Positions 11,572 through 22,497 of a stretch of 64,000 nt of DNA are shown piece by piece. Made by a program: the position numbers and the translations under genes. Numbering within the stretch: position 1 is the first letter of the stretch; each line of letters begins with the position of its first letter. The notes below the pieces were generated by a model. That model did not search any database. It had not been told where the DNA came from and saw only the letters and a program-made list of their open reading frames with translations. This DNA is from Beta vulgaris subsp. vulgaris (taxonomy: Eukaryota; Streptophyta; Magnoliopsida; Caryophyllales; Amaranthaceae), in NCBI RefSeq assembly GCF_026745355.1, contig NC_079202.1, forward strand, positions 61,076,622-61,140,621, in the 5' to 3' direction.

Positions 11572-12994
11572 CAAAGTAATCAACAAAAATCTATATGTGA
11601 AAAACTCGATCATGAAACATCCCGTTTGAAATACAAACACACTAACCAACTATTCTGCATCAGTTTTTGGATTTTATGGGAGGGGGAATATAGAGTATAA
11701 CCTACATCTAAGAAAAGCATTTAAAGGTATAATTATTAATTATACTTACCTCCGACAATAATCATTAAGGATACATATTACTTATATCCAATTATCTCAA
11801 AAGTTACGGCCCACATACTTGGTAGCTTATGTGGCTCGCTCGTCAACATAGCTCGAGCAAACGTGCAATACTGCGACTGCTAATAGTCCTTCCTTCATTT
11901 GCTTGCTCCACACCCATCAAAAATCCAGACCAACCATCTGATATACATTCGAGTGACTCATAAAAAACCCAACATTCTCGTAGAAGTAAGAAGTATCTCT
12001 TGCCTTCATAGAGGGTAAGAATATATTATTTTACATTTTTTTTTTCTTTTTTAAGCTCACTTATACAGATAGATTAAATTTCTTTTGAACTTGCACCTAA
12101 ATTGACTTTGTAGGAAACAAAATTATTTAAAGATAACATAATATTTCTCTTTTTAAAATAATTAAGTACAAATGTATATGTTAATACTCATTAATCTAAT
12201 GGTACGGTAATAATAATCTGCTCTACTTTTCAACAATATTATATTATTAAAAAAACTCTTAAATTTTTATAACCCTACTAATTAACACCATTACATGCAT
12301 TATTTAGTTGCATCCGATTATATTCTTACACATTAACCTAATTTTCAAAAATAAGACTGTATTATAATCTTTGTAATTAATTATATATCTATATATATGT
12401 ACTTCCTTGAAGTCTAGAGTTATACTAATCAATAATCATATTATAATTTACTATATATAGAAATTTTAAAAAACTGGAAGATTATTTCACGAGCACAATC
12501 GAATATCTATAATTTTCTTTTAACTTCTCACATGTATCTAATTCAACACTTCAAATTCACATTGATAAATGATCTAGATTATCACCCGAGTCAACAACTA
12601 ATTTATTTTTTAAAGCTTCAATAAATACCCCTTAAACTTTATAAACACCAATAATAGAAGTACTATAATAGAATAAATCACTAAGAATTTCCAATAATAG
12701 AAGTGGAAGGTGGATCGACACGATAGTGGTAGTAGGTACCCCAAATAAAATCTAAGAAGCCAACATAAAGTGGGGATAACTCGCTCAAAGATTTGTATGT
12801 GAATATGATGTGCATGTCAATTTGGGGCACTACTATCTTACTTCTTGTACCTGCAAATATTCTTTCCTACACAACTAGGAAAAGTCTGATCATTGTACTA
12901 GTATTAATAAAAACACGGTTGCACCGCCCTTATTTCTTTGAGATGTGACTTATTATATGTTGTTAACTTGTAACTGCAATCTATCAAACACTAT
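11572..12994. other. Intergenic DNA
   Basis: AT-rich with no gene or bounded transposon seen. Confidence 0.5.
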
Positions 12995-12997
12995 TTT

Positions 12998-13342
12998 GGC
13001 TATGTTCAGTTCACCTTATTTTTGCTTATTTCAGATCTAATCAGATCTAAAAAAATAAGTTCAGATCAGATCAGTTCAGTTTATGCTTATATTTAAAAAT
13101 CACTATATCTTTCATTACATAATAGTAAAAATTATAATAATTGAATATTAATAAAGTACTCATTGAGACGAATCAAACAAGACCCACATGACTATATTTT
13201 TTCTTATATATTGAGAAAAATCTAAAAGATATATAAGATCTTGTTATCTAATCAGTTTAGATCAGATCAGATCAGAAAAAATAAGTTCAGATCAGATCAG
13301 ATAAGTTCAGATCAGAAAATTTCAGGTGAACTAAACATCGCC
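12998..13342. mobile_element. Harbinger/Tourist-like MITE, copy 2
   Basis: The ends GGCTATGTTCAGTTCACC and GGTGAACTAAACATCGCC are inverted repeats, and TTT is duplicated at 12995-12997 and 13343-13345. The interior matches the copy at 10077, with AGATCAGATCAG clusters near both ends. Confidence 0.8.
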
Positions 13343-13553
13343 TTTTATACATATTTATTCAAATGTTTGAGATTTACCGGCAATTATATGAAGCATATAT
13401 GATTATTATCAAACTAAGGTCGGTTGTTAGCTTTGTTAACAACCATTGTTATAATGAGGGTTGAGGCTGTACTTTTAGTCATTATTGATTTAGGACAATC
13501 TAATTACTAACGTCGTGTAATACAAAAATTGAAAAGGGAATATTTATTTAATT

Positions 13554-13648
13554 TAATTTTTTTTTGATAATTCATATTTGCATTTCATTAATAGGAGAAT
13601 GGAGGGAAGAAAACCTCGACTGATCACCAGGTATTCCTTCTCAGAAGA
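13554..13648 (-). mobile_element. 5'-truncated LINE tail with target duplication
   Basis: A 95-bp insertion beginning with a T run on the plus strand (poly(A) on the minus strand), then TGATAATTCATATTTGC. It is flanked by the 18-bp direct repeat GGGAATATTTATTTAATT at 13536-13553 and 13649-13666. This is the signature of a very short L1-type insertion. The T run plus TGATAATT resembles the tail of the RNase H-bearing LINE at 21898. Confidence 0.8.
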
Positions 13649-13666
13649 GGGAATATTTATTTAATT

Positions 13667-14639
13667 GAGAAGGGGGAAATACAAAATTTGTGATGTATAT
13701 GAAGAAATAATTTAATATGTTTACTTGTATGGTTGGAAATTTTCATCTTAAAATCACTTTTTCAAACTTCAAACTACATAATTTAAAGAGTTAGATTTTG
13801 GTAGAATCGATCCAATTAATTCATATTAAAGGGAAAAAATGGTAAATAATTCGAGAATAATGTACGAGAAAGACAATATAGTTTGAATTCGAAAACTTTG
13901 AAGACATTGTTCTTTTGTTGAAGTGCTAGACCAAACTTCCTTTTAAAAAAAATGCTAGACAAGACGTCAGTTCGTAATACACCAAGATGCTAAGTCAAAA
14001 TTATGCATATTAAAAAATAATTAATTTCTAAACTCTTGAAAAGGGGTTCTATGTATGGTAGAGTGTCAAATAAGAATTTTTTGCTTAGTAATTAATTATT
14101 GATTTTAAAATGAAAAATAGCCAAATACCTATTTCTTCATATTTTTATCATTTTATATAAAAATACTCAATTACATAGATTTCCCCTTTACCATTTCTCC
14201 CCAACTTCCAAATAATCTACCTACAAAGCCAGTCGAGTTAACCTAACCAAGATCTCAATCCGAATAGGACTCGTTTTCATCCCTACCATAAAAAAGTAAA
14301 AATAATTTGTGTTACAAAAAATCATATTCTAATCTAATGATGGACTAATATGAGGTTTAAACTCTTAAAAGGCTGAAGGTGGGCTACAGAGTGAGTTGGG
14401 GGGCTGGGCATGTTAACGTGAAGAGCATTATCCTCAACTCTCAAGGATGGACCACACCATTCACATGGTAGTAGACTAGTAGGCCTAAATACCATTTGAA
14501 GGTATCATGGCATTATTGTTGGGCGTCCAAAAAGTCGTACCTAAATCGCATATACGCTGAACATGTATTTGAAAATTTTGAAAACAAAATATTTGTATTC
14601 AAATGCATAATTTATTTGATTTTCATTGAATATAAATTA
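13667..14639. other. Intergenic DNA
   Basis: No gene or bounded repeat seen. Confidence 0.5.
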
Positions 14640-14641
14640 TA

Positions 14642-14866
14642 CTCCCTCCTTTTCAAAATATAAAGCATGCATGATGTTTGAGGTTGAACTTTGATCGTTA
14701 AGTACTCTTAATTTATGTTAATAGAAAATTTTAGAAAATAACGTTATTATAGTATTTTTCAAGACGAATTCAATAATATAATTTTTATTTATCGTATTAT
14801 GAGAGATATTTGTGGTCAATTTTTTTTTGTACAACGTAAATACCTTATATTTTGAAACGGATGGAG
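14642..14866. mobile_element. Stowaway MITE
   Basis: 225 bp with ends CTCCCTCCTTTTCAAAATAT and ATATTTTGAAACGGATGGAG, with TA at each side. Confidence 0.85.
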
Positions 14867-14868
14867 TA

Positions 14869-16470
14869 TATACTTCACCCTTTGCATTTTAGATATCATA
14901 TATATACTTTACTAGCTTTGATTATAACACTCAATTATTTATGTTAAAATTATATACTTCCATCACTTTTCTTCTATTGCAACATATATGAGTTTTTACA
15001 GTATTCATACACTACCTTTCACCTTCTATTATGATTGCTACGCAAGGTCCCCTAAAAAAATAATTGTTACGCAAGGAAGATGTAGTCAAGTGGAATGTTG
15101 ACAGATTCGTCTCAATATATACTTGTAAATTATCAACATGTTATAATCCTTACTAAATAATTAAAGATATTTAACTGTTAATGTTGTATATTGACAGTTG
15201 TAAAAACTCATATGTTATAATAGAAAAAGAACGAAGAAAGGATCTCAAGCTGCTACGTGAATAAAAATTAATAATAATATTATAGGTATTTAGTGGAATC
15301 AAAGAGCTAACCTACAGTGATTTAATTGTATATCGTTAATAAATTGACTTACTTCCCTCTATTTACTGACATCTTGCCACATGATCAAATTAACAAAATC
15401 ATTAAATTTATAACAACAATATATAGTTCATCACTCGCCAAGTATATAGAACATATAACAACTTATCGGGGGTGTTAATCAAGCCACTAAACTCCAAAAT
15501 ATCAAATGTTTATCTTTGTAATAGATTTGTAATAATATATACTTTGTAATAGATTTGTAATACATTGTCAATATGTGTTTCTTTACATACTCCTATAAAC
15601 TACAAATTGATAGTTGATGTGGAATGTCTAACTAGTGCAAAAGTACAAAATACGTAAAATGAAAGAAATAAAAGGAATATTAAAGAGTGAGTAAAACTGT
15701 GAAAATCAAAGGTAAAAAGTAGAGCTGTTCAAAAAAGCCCAGCTTGTGGGTCTGGCGCGGCTCAAATTTTGGGTAGGTTTGGACAAAAATTTTTGAACCA
15801 CAATTAAATCAGACCCGTTTTCTTGCTTTGACATAATATTTTAATAAGTTAAAAATAATTTTTTAGTCTATTTTTTTGGGCTCGAAATAACAAGTTTTCG
15901 ACCTAAATTTATCCTTGTCAATAGACAATTTCTTAAGAAAACGGGCCTAAAGTCAATTAGTCAATAGTCAAATGTATAATCATGGCCTCATATGAAAACA
16001 TGAAATGATCTCAGCAAACTAGCCAGAGGTGCATGTGTGGAACGTGCAATCAAATTTTCAGATATTTTTATTATAATTTCATTTTCTTTGAATATTTCCT
16101 TTCTATTGTTAGTCTATGGAATTTGTGAGATTGGTCAAGATACTTTGAAAAACTCTTTCTTTCAAAGTTTTCAGTCCTCTATATTATATCCCGCTCCCTT
16201 AAAACCGAAGGCTTTAGATAAGAGGATTGTCTTAGGAGTAAATAATTTGGGCGTGTTGTGCTGCTTACAAAAGCAAGCATCTGTAACAGAGGCAGGATAA
16301 AAAAAAAAAATTAGAAAGGATCAAAGATATAATTATTAGTTTTAGAGGAGGTCAAATATAAAAATTAAGCTATTTTATTTTTAAAAAATTACATTTTAAA
16401 TTAGTTCTTTTTAAAAAAAATTCAAAAGTTATCCGGAACTGCGACTCCTGCCCGTTCCTTGATGTTCTGC
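14869..16470. other. Intergenic DNA with unassigned repeat-like stretch
   Basis: Mostly AT-rich. 15721-15960 contains phrases common in dispersed plant repeats (GAGCTGTTCAAAAAAGCCC, AAAACGGGCC) but no clear ends. An 87-residue open frame on the plus strand (16037-16300) has a hydrophobic N-terminal stretch and no family I recognise; I do not call it a gene. Confidence 0.4.
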
Positions 16471-16630
16471 TCCTGACTTGTAAGGGGGAGAGTTTAGCCT
16501 ACTTACAAAGTAGGGTCTAGGAGGTTCCATCCTAAAACCAATTGATGATAGGAGAACTCCTCATCTTATAAAGTGGGTTATCCTCTCCTCTTTCTCCAAT
16601 GTGGGACACTCACAAGTGGACTTTCAATAA
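16471..16630 (-). repeat. LTR-like relic, uninterrupted relative of 2555-3092
   Basis: Read on the minus strand it follows the same order as 2555-3092: AGTGGACTT-like start, TTGGAGAAAG, CACTTTATAAGATGAGGAG, then AATTGGTTTTAGGATGGAACC. It has no MITE at GAGGAGTTCTCC, so it serves as the empty-site comparison for the insertion at 2632-3029. Confidence 0.6.
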
Positions 16631-17022
16631 GTTTCAACAAAAAATGAGCATCTTGGTAGGTTTGCATAGGTTACTAGCGGCTTGCAAATAGGGATCATTT
16701 ATATTTCTAACCTTACTAGTAAAAATTAATAATTTTCACAGTTGTTGAAATTTTGTCTAAATGAGACAAAATGAAAATATGTGACACATAACATTTTTTC
16801 TTAGAACACAAACCACAATTGAAGCATGCCTACAAAAGGGGAAAAAACGATAAAGGAAGACAACTAATGTTATAAGCCAATACTGTAGAAGAAATTCGAT
16901 ATCATGTTTTAAATGTCATCCCTACGAGACCTTGTAAAACTTGACTATGATTTCTCTTTGAGGAGAGGTTGGCATTAAGCAAGGTGTGGAATGTTTGTGT
17001 TATAACAATGAATTATATCTTA

Positions 17023-17392
17023 TTTTGGCCTGATGGTTAAGATTAAGGTGCTGTGAATAATAGGTCACAAGTTTAAATCCTCCTTTTTCTTCTTTGTACT
17101 CCCCCCGTTCTTTATTAATTTACCCTCTTTGACTTATAACACTATTCATCATTGTTATTTTGACCATCATTTGTGTTTTATATGTAAGGAATAATATAAT
17201 AATGTGGAATATCGTTGGATTTGTCTCAATATGTAGTTTCGGAATATCAAATTTTTATAATTTTTACAAATACATAATTAGAGATATTATTACTCAAAGT
17301 TTTACATCGATAAATGTAAACAGTCAAAACGGGTAAACTAATAAAGGACGGGGAGAGTACATTGTATTGCCTTTGTAATTTATATGGATAAA
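17023..17392 (+). mobile_element. tRNA-derived SINE split by a Stowaway MITE
   Basis: The SINE head lies at 17023-17098 (TGGCCTGATGGTTAAGATT, then GTCACAAGTTTAAATCC). Its tail lies at 17358-17392 (TTGCCTTTGTAATTTATATG followed by an A tract). The 259-bp gap is filled exactly by the Stowaway MITE. The family is that of 9478, 38216 and 40048. Confidence 0.7.
17099..17357. mobile_element. Stowaway MITE nested in a SINE
   Basis: Ends CTCCCCCCGTTCTTTATTAA and AATAAAGGACGGGGAGAG, with TA duplicated at 17097-17098 and 17358-17359. It separates the two halves of a SINE and is therefore the younger insertion. Confidence 0.85.
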
Positions 17393-18144
17393 AAAAAACA
17401 GTGATATATTTATAATAGGTTGGAAAGCTTAAGAAGCAATAAGTTAACAAATACTGTATTTGGAGTTGGAGTATGCAATTTCCCAAGTCCCAACGTGTAA
17501 CATGTTTAATTTGGGTTATCATTCTATTTTACAAGTTTGACGGAAATAGTTTGCATAGGCCATAAGTCTCAACTCTCAACAGAAATATTTTGGAGCTTTT
17601 TGCGCCCAATATCGCTTGCTATGCCTCAATCGTTTAACAGTACGTCTTTCGGCCCAATGGGAATCCCTTTATCTGTGGGCTCTAAAATGCATTTGGCTTA
17701 CTATATTTAGATGAAACAACTATTAACTATGTGTGCAAACATAGGGAGAGTTGTGAAGATAAAAACTTTTTAATGTGGAAATAAATTTCTTTTAGGTGGA
17801 AATCGTAGAGCGACTCTATTATGAAATAGAAAGAGTATCCATAAGTATCTAACGACTTTGTTATGGAATAGAAAGAGTATTCGTAAGTATACAGGGTGGA
17901 ATTTCAAGTTGGCAATGAATAATTCACCGTTAGCTCCATGCTGAAGTCACGATATTAGCTAGGTAATGTGCCATTATGCTTTGCACATTTACATTAGCTA
18001 AGAAAGGACATAATCAAATTTTTTATGTTTTTTTTTAAAAAAATGTCATTATTATGGAATCTAGTTATAACTCAAAACGATTAAAATATGCCAGTAGCAG
18101 TTTTTAGCAAATATATAGTTGTATAAATTATAAACTGAAGTTAA
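17393..18144. repeat. Intergenic DNA with a 42-bp tandem pair
   Basis: Two tandem units at 17811-17852 and 17853-17893 share GAATAGAAAGAGTAT or a close variant (42-base period). Nothing else is supported. Confidence 0.6.
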
Positions 18145-18146
18145 TA

Positions 18147-18341
18147 CTTCCTCCATTTTGTTTCAAATGAAACGTAGGGTTTTGGTTAGGGAATTCAGGA
18201 GAGAAGAGAGATAGTAAAAAAGAAAAAGGTGACCCGTGAGATGAGGAGAGAGATAGAAAGAAGTATACCAAATAAAATAACGTTTAATTATTTTGAAACG
18301 AATTAATGATATGTATTTCATTTATTTTAGAAAAGAGGGAG
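18147..18341. mobile_element. Stowaway-like MITE, degenerate
   Basis: Left end CTTCCTCCATTTTGTTTCAA and right end TTTTAGAAAAGAGGGAG are inverted repeats. The left flank is TA; the right flank is CA, so one copy of the duplication has changed. Confidence 0.65.
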
Positions 18342-18506
18342 CATGCATATAAACTGTGGTAATTGAAATTAAGCATGCGCTATGTAACAATGTTACTTTG
18401 GGATGAAGTGATTACTCAATACTAGGGTTCTGCTTTAGAAATACCCATATAAGAATCATAGCAATAAAATGCAAATCTTCCAACAATAAATCATCCAAAA
18501 TTTTAT

Positions 18507-19120
18507 TGTTAGGAAACAGGGTGTTGTAGTTTGATTAATGCGGAATAGAAAATCAATGAAATAATAAAGGTGAGAAAATAATAAAGATGAACAAACAAAG
18601 AATACAAGGATTTACGTGGTTCAGTCAAATTTGACCTACATCCACAGGTGGGGGATTAGAGCTTCTTCACTATGATGGAGAAAATCATAGAGAATAATAC
18701 AACTATACAAGGAGTCCTAAATTCTAGTGGCTAAAAGTGTTTCATAAGTTGTGTCAATAATAATGAACACTAGGAAGCCCTTTTATAACATAAGGAACCC
18801 GTACAAACCCTAAAAGATAATTCAAAAACGAAAAAATATCGAAAAACGCGTGCAGCGCACAAATCGGCGCACCGCCAGATCGGGTCGGGCGAAATCCGCC
18901 CGATCGGGCCCGAGACGAAACAGTTTCGTCAGTTCTTCGTAAAACAGTCATAACTTTCTCGTTTCTCAACGGAATTGGACATATGACCTATCGTTGGAAA
19001 AATCTTTGAACAAGCTATCACCTCCAATTTGAATCAAATCAATATCATTTATAGATTCAGAGATATGTGCATTCAAAGTTAGCCTTATGTCATTCACAAA
19101 ATTTCAGGTCATATATAACA
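18507..19120 (-). repeat. Solo LTR, probably Ty1/copia type
   Basis: A 614-bp unit that starts TGTTAGG and ends ATAACA, flanked by the 5-bp direct repeat TTTAT (18502-18506 and 19121-19125). On the minus strand it contains CCCCCACCTGTGGATGTAGG followed by GAACCACGTAAATCC, a phrase I associate with the R-U5 part of plant copia LTRs. There is no internal domain, so it is best read as a solo LTR left by recombination. A GC-rich block lies at 18840-18930. The right target duplication overlaps the first T of a Helitron start. Confidence 0.8.
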
Positions 19121-19124
19121 TTTA

Positions 19125-19710
19125 TCTCTATTATATAAGGGAATGGGTGAGCAATGGTGTCCTTTTTTGAAATGTCTATTTTGCCCCCTTCCCTTTCTAA
19201 ATTACAAATGAAATGTCAAAATCAAAATCGTCACTCAAAGAAAAACTACCAAAAATTAATTTACAACACTCACTCACAAATCACTTAAAAGAAGAAACTT
19301 TACAAATCACTCATACAATTGACAAAACCACTTATAAAAATCACGCAAATCACTCAAACAACCAGGAAACTTTATTAAAATTTAAAATTAACATATAAAC
19401 TAAACTAATAACCTAGAATGTCAATACATACAAAAATATTTACAAAAATTTACTTACAAATCACTATTCTCAAGAACCATTCACAATTAATGGTGGGTCA
19501 TGATAAAAAATAAAGGTGTATTTATAGTGAAATCAAAATTTAGAAGTTAGACAAGGAAAAAAATATTATTTAATTTTTTTTAGTGTTTCCTATATATAAT
19601 GAAACTTTTACATATATTTGGACCTATCTTTTTCTATTATATAATAGCGATTAATTATCAAGGTAAAAAAGTTTATGTAAAATATCATTCAAGAATTAAA
19701 GTACAACATA
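19125..19710 (+). mobile_element. Helitron 5' portion without its own 3' end
   Basis: It begins TCTCTATTATATAAGGGAA after an A, like the Helitron at 19711, and runs on through TGTCCTTTTTTGAAATG, which also appears (inverted) at the right edge of the window. No hairpin plus CTAG terminus is seen before the next Helitron start at 19711. It may be a truncated copy or one of two stacked 5' ends. Confidence 0.6.
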
Positions 19711-21791
19711 TCTCTATTATATAAGGGAAGGGAGGAGCTATAGTTTCCCTGAATCACTAGTAGAATAAATGCTATTTGCTGCGGTTAAAAAGTGCCCTAT
19801 TGCTGCGGTTTTGGGCGCGCAGCAATTAAGGACGCAGCAATAGGTATTAATTATATTGCTGCGGTTTTAAACCGCAGCAATATCTACAATATTGCTGCGG
19901 TTTTTAATCCAAACCGCAGCAATATAAGTATTTTTTTATATCGGAATAATACAACATATTGTTGCGGTTGTTGCCCAAAACCGCAGCAATAGGTCCTGAT
20001 ACGCGTAATTTTTTTTTTTTTTTTTTTTTTTTTTTGCATTTTGCACTAAAATTTGAAAGATTAATATCAAACAACTAACCCATCCACTATCCATCAAATT
20101 CGTAGACGAACTTAAGATAAAATGACATATGAATCTCATTAATATATAAAGATAAAAAAAACTAATTACATAAATAATAGAAAAAATCAAAAATAAAATG
20201 AAAAATGAAAAATAAAAAAACAAGAGTTACAACTAAAAAATATATTTAAAATGTAGAATCAAAACCCATTCCAAAGTACAAGCTTCCCCCAACTTTACAA
20301 TTAACCCACTCCCGTCCTATAGGATTTGAAGCTCTTACTGTTAAACCCCCACAAATCCATTATCCACAATCAGATGTTAATTATAATATCAGAAAGCATT
20401 GTCCACCGAAGCAATGGAGAAGGGAGGTGGGCCCGGAAGAACAAAAAAAACCAGAAAAAACATTGTACACCTTCGCACTCATTTGTTCGACATTTTTCAA
20501 CATTTGTGCGTTAACTTGAAGCACGAGAACAGAGGACCGGATACTGTGAAAATGTTCGCCGGCCGGTTGCGGTTTACTGGTAGAGCAACGACGGCGAGTG
20601 AAATCGAGAGGAAGAAATGGAAGAACAAAACTCAATCGAGTGAAAAACAAAATATATAAGAAAAATGAAAACAAACTCAGATTCAAAGAACGACGAAGAT
20701 GAAATCGAGCAATGATAATGATGCGAAGTCGAAGATGGTGCTGAGGAAGCAAGCGCGCCGGTGAAAGCGAGAACGGCGAATTGTGAGAGAGGAAGGAGAT
20801 GTAGAGAGGGTGAGGAGAGATAGAGGAGAAAGTGAAATGGCCGGGTAGTGTGAAAGTGAAGAGAGAGGGTGAGCAGAGATATTATAAAAGTGAAAGTAAG
20901 GGCTGAGAATTAAGGAAACGGCGCCCTTTGGTTTTATTAAATCCTAATCACACTATTGCTGCGGTTTTAAGAAGGAACCGCAGCAATAGATTAAAATAAT
21001 ATTTTTGAATATTATTTTATTATATTGCTGCGGTTTTCGAAAAAAACCGCAGCAATATGATTGGTCAAATAGTCAAAAAAATTTCAAAAAGTTCCCGCGG
21101 AAATCATATTGCTGCGGTTTTCGGCCGAAACCGCAGCAATATGATTTTTTATATTTTTCCTTTTCTTTTTACGTGCTATATTGCTGCGTATGAGTAAAAC
21201 CGCAGCAATATTACCGCAGCAAATAACATTTATTCTACTAGTGAATGAAGAGACTATGTTACCCCCTTCCCATTATAAATTACAAATTCACTTACAAATC
21301 AAAGGGGGCTTCAAACAAAAATACCAAATATATAATTATAACAATCACTCACAAGTCAACTAAAATCATAAAATTGCATAATTTACGTTATGCAAATCAC
21401 TAAAATGAGAAAACTTTACAAAAACTTAAAAATTCAGTAACAAACTACAACCTATGAAAAAATTGACTTGAAAGCAAAGTGTCTACTTTCTTTACAATTT
21501 ATAAGTACTTTGCTTAATTCAAAAATCAACTAAAAAATTATAATATTAGAAATCATAAATAAATTCAATAAAATTTCTATTTTGTTCATAGAATTTAACT
21601 TTGAAAAATAAATAAAAAAACAAAAAGAATGGTAAGGGACTTAAGTGAAAGAAACTAAACAAATCAAATTTTGCAACTAAAAACAATTATATTTCGTATG
21701 TCTAATGTTCAAATTTTGACTCTTATGTCGAAGAAAATCGAATTTATGTTTCGAAAAAATTCAAGCACGCATCGCGTGCAAAAAATTCTAG
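19711..21791 (+). mobile_element. Non-autonomous Helitron carrying a CACTA element
   Basis: The 5' end TCTCTATTATATAAGGGAAG follows A at 19710. The 3' end is CTAG at 21788-21791, followed by T. A perfect hairpin, GCACGC-ATC-GCGTGC (21765-21779), stands eight bases before CTAG. Insertion between A and T, no target duplication, and the hairpin before CTRR are diagnostic of Helitrons. Without the CACTA insert (19755-21243) the element is about 0.6 kb. No Rep/helicase reading frame is present. Confidence 0.85.
19755..21243. mobile_element. Non-autonomous CACTA element with palindromic subterminal array
   Basis: 1489 bp. The ends are 29-30-bp inverted repeats opening CACTAGTAGAATAAATG and running into TATTTGCTGCGG, with the 3-bp duplication AAT at 19752-19754 and 21244-21246. 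The subterminal regions hold repeated ATTGCTGCGGTTT / AAACCGCAGCAAT units, mostly arranged as short palindromes (19848-19883, 19889-19922, 19958-19990 on the left; 20955-20988, 21024-21058, 21107-21142, 21178-21211 on the right). The CACTA ends and 3-bp duplication fit the En/Spm (CMC) superfamily, whose transposases bind repeated subterminal motifs. The centre (20380-20930) is GC-richer and encodes no transposase. Confidence 0.9.
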
Positions 21792-21897
21792 TACTAAGAA
21801 AGCGAGAGTTGGTGGTTTTCAAGTCATAATTGCAGCTTCAAAAGATAATACATAGAGTGTTAACAGAGAAGAGTAAAAAATCAACTTCAGCAACTAT

Positions 21898-22497
21898 GTT
21901 TTTTTTTGATAATTTGCGGAGATTTTATTCAAGAGTAAATGACAAGGTTACAATCAAAGGGAAAATACGGCCCTAAGAAGCCAATTACAAACAAGCTATG
22001 AATTCGGCATCTCTAGTAAGACCTTGTTTAGCTAATGAATCTGCAACAACATTTGAGGCCCTCCCTTTATGAATTATGGAGACATTAAGCCACTGCTTCC
22101 TAGCGTTTCGGATGAAGTTCAACTGAAAGTTCATGTTCCAGGGACCCCCCTCATCACTATTACACCACTTGACCGCGTTAGCCGAGTCTGACTCAATAAT
22201 TATCTGAGAAGTGCGAAGGTAATCCAGCCGCATTGAGATTTGGGTGGCCCTGAAAATGGCGATTATTTCCGCACTGTTTATTTCAATAAGGGGAACTGGA
22301 CTAGAGAAAATGATCTTGAAATGGCCATGGTTATCACGCAATACTCCTCCGACAGCCGACATGTACAGTGAAGGACTTACTGATGCATCCACGTTCCACT
22401 TGAACCACCCAATTGGAGGAGCAGACCACACAGATACTGAATTCAGGGGAGGAACCATCCGGGCTACTGAAGTTTGGGACCCGTGTCCGGTATACAA
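21898..22497 (-). pseudogene. LINE 3' fragment with RNase H domain
   Basis: The open frame 21985-22497 encodes 170 aa of an RNase H-like domain of the kind found at the 3' end of plant L1-type LINEs and in related domesticated copies (Pfam RVT_3 style). Visible motifs include KWNVDAS with the first catalytic Asp, GGVLRDNHGHF, an NSAEIIAIFRA helix with the catalytic Glu, IIIESDSANAV with the next Asp, and VADSLAKQG near the end. Downstream on the minus strand come a short 3' UTR and an A tract (T run at 21900-21909). No reverse transcriptase, endonuclease or ORF1 lies upstream, so the copy is 5'-truncated. No matching target duplication was found. Confidence 0.8.

Noticed and set aside
16037..16300. 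87-residue frame with hydrophobic N-terminus as a small secreted or membrane protein
   Set aside because: No family match, no promoter signal that stands out, and AT-rich composition like its surroundings.
20381..20752. 123-residue frame as a CACTA transposase
   Set aside because: Too short, with no transposase motif; at most a captured fragment.
19848..21211. CRISPR-like array of ATTGCTGCGG repeats
   Set aside because: The repeats are palindromic, unevenly spaced and confined to both ends of a CACTA element with a 3-bp target duplication; the DNA is plant nuclear.
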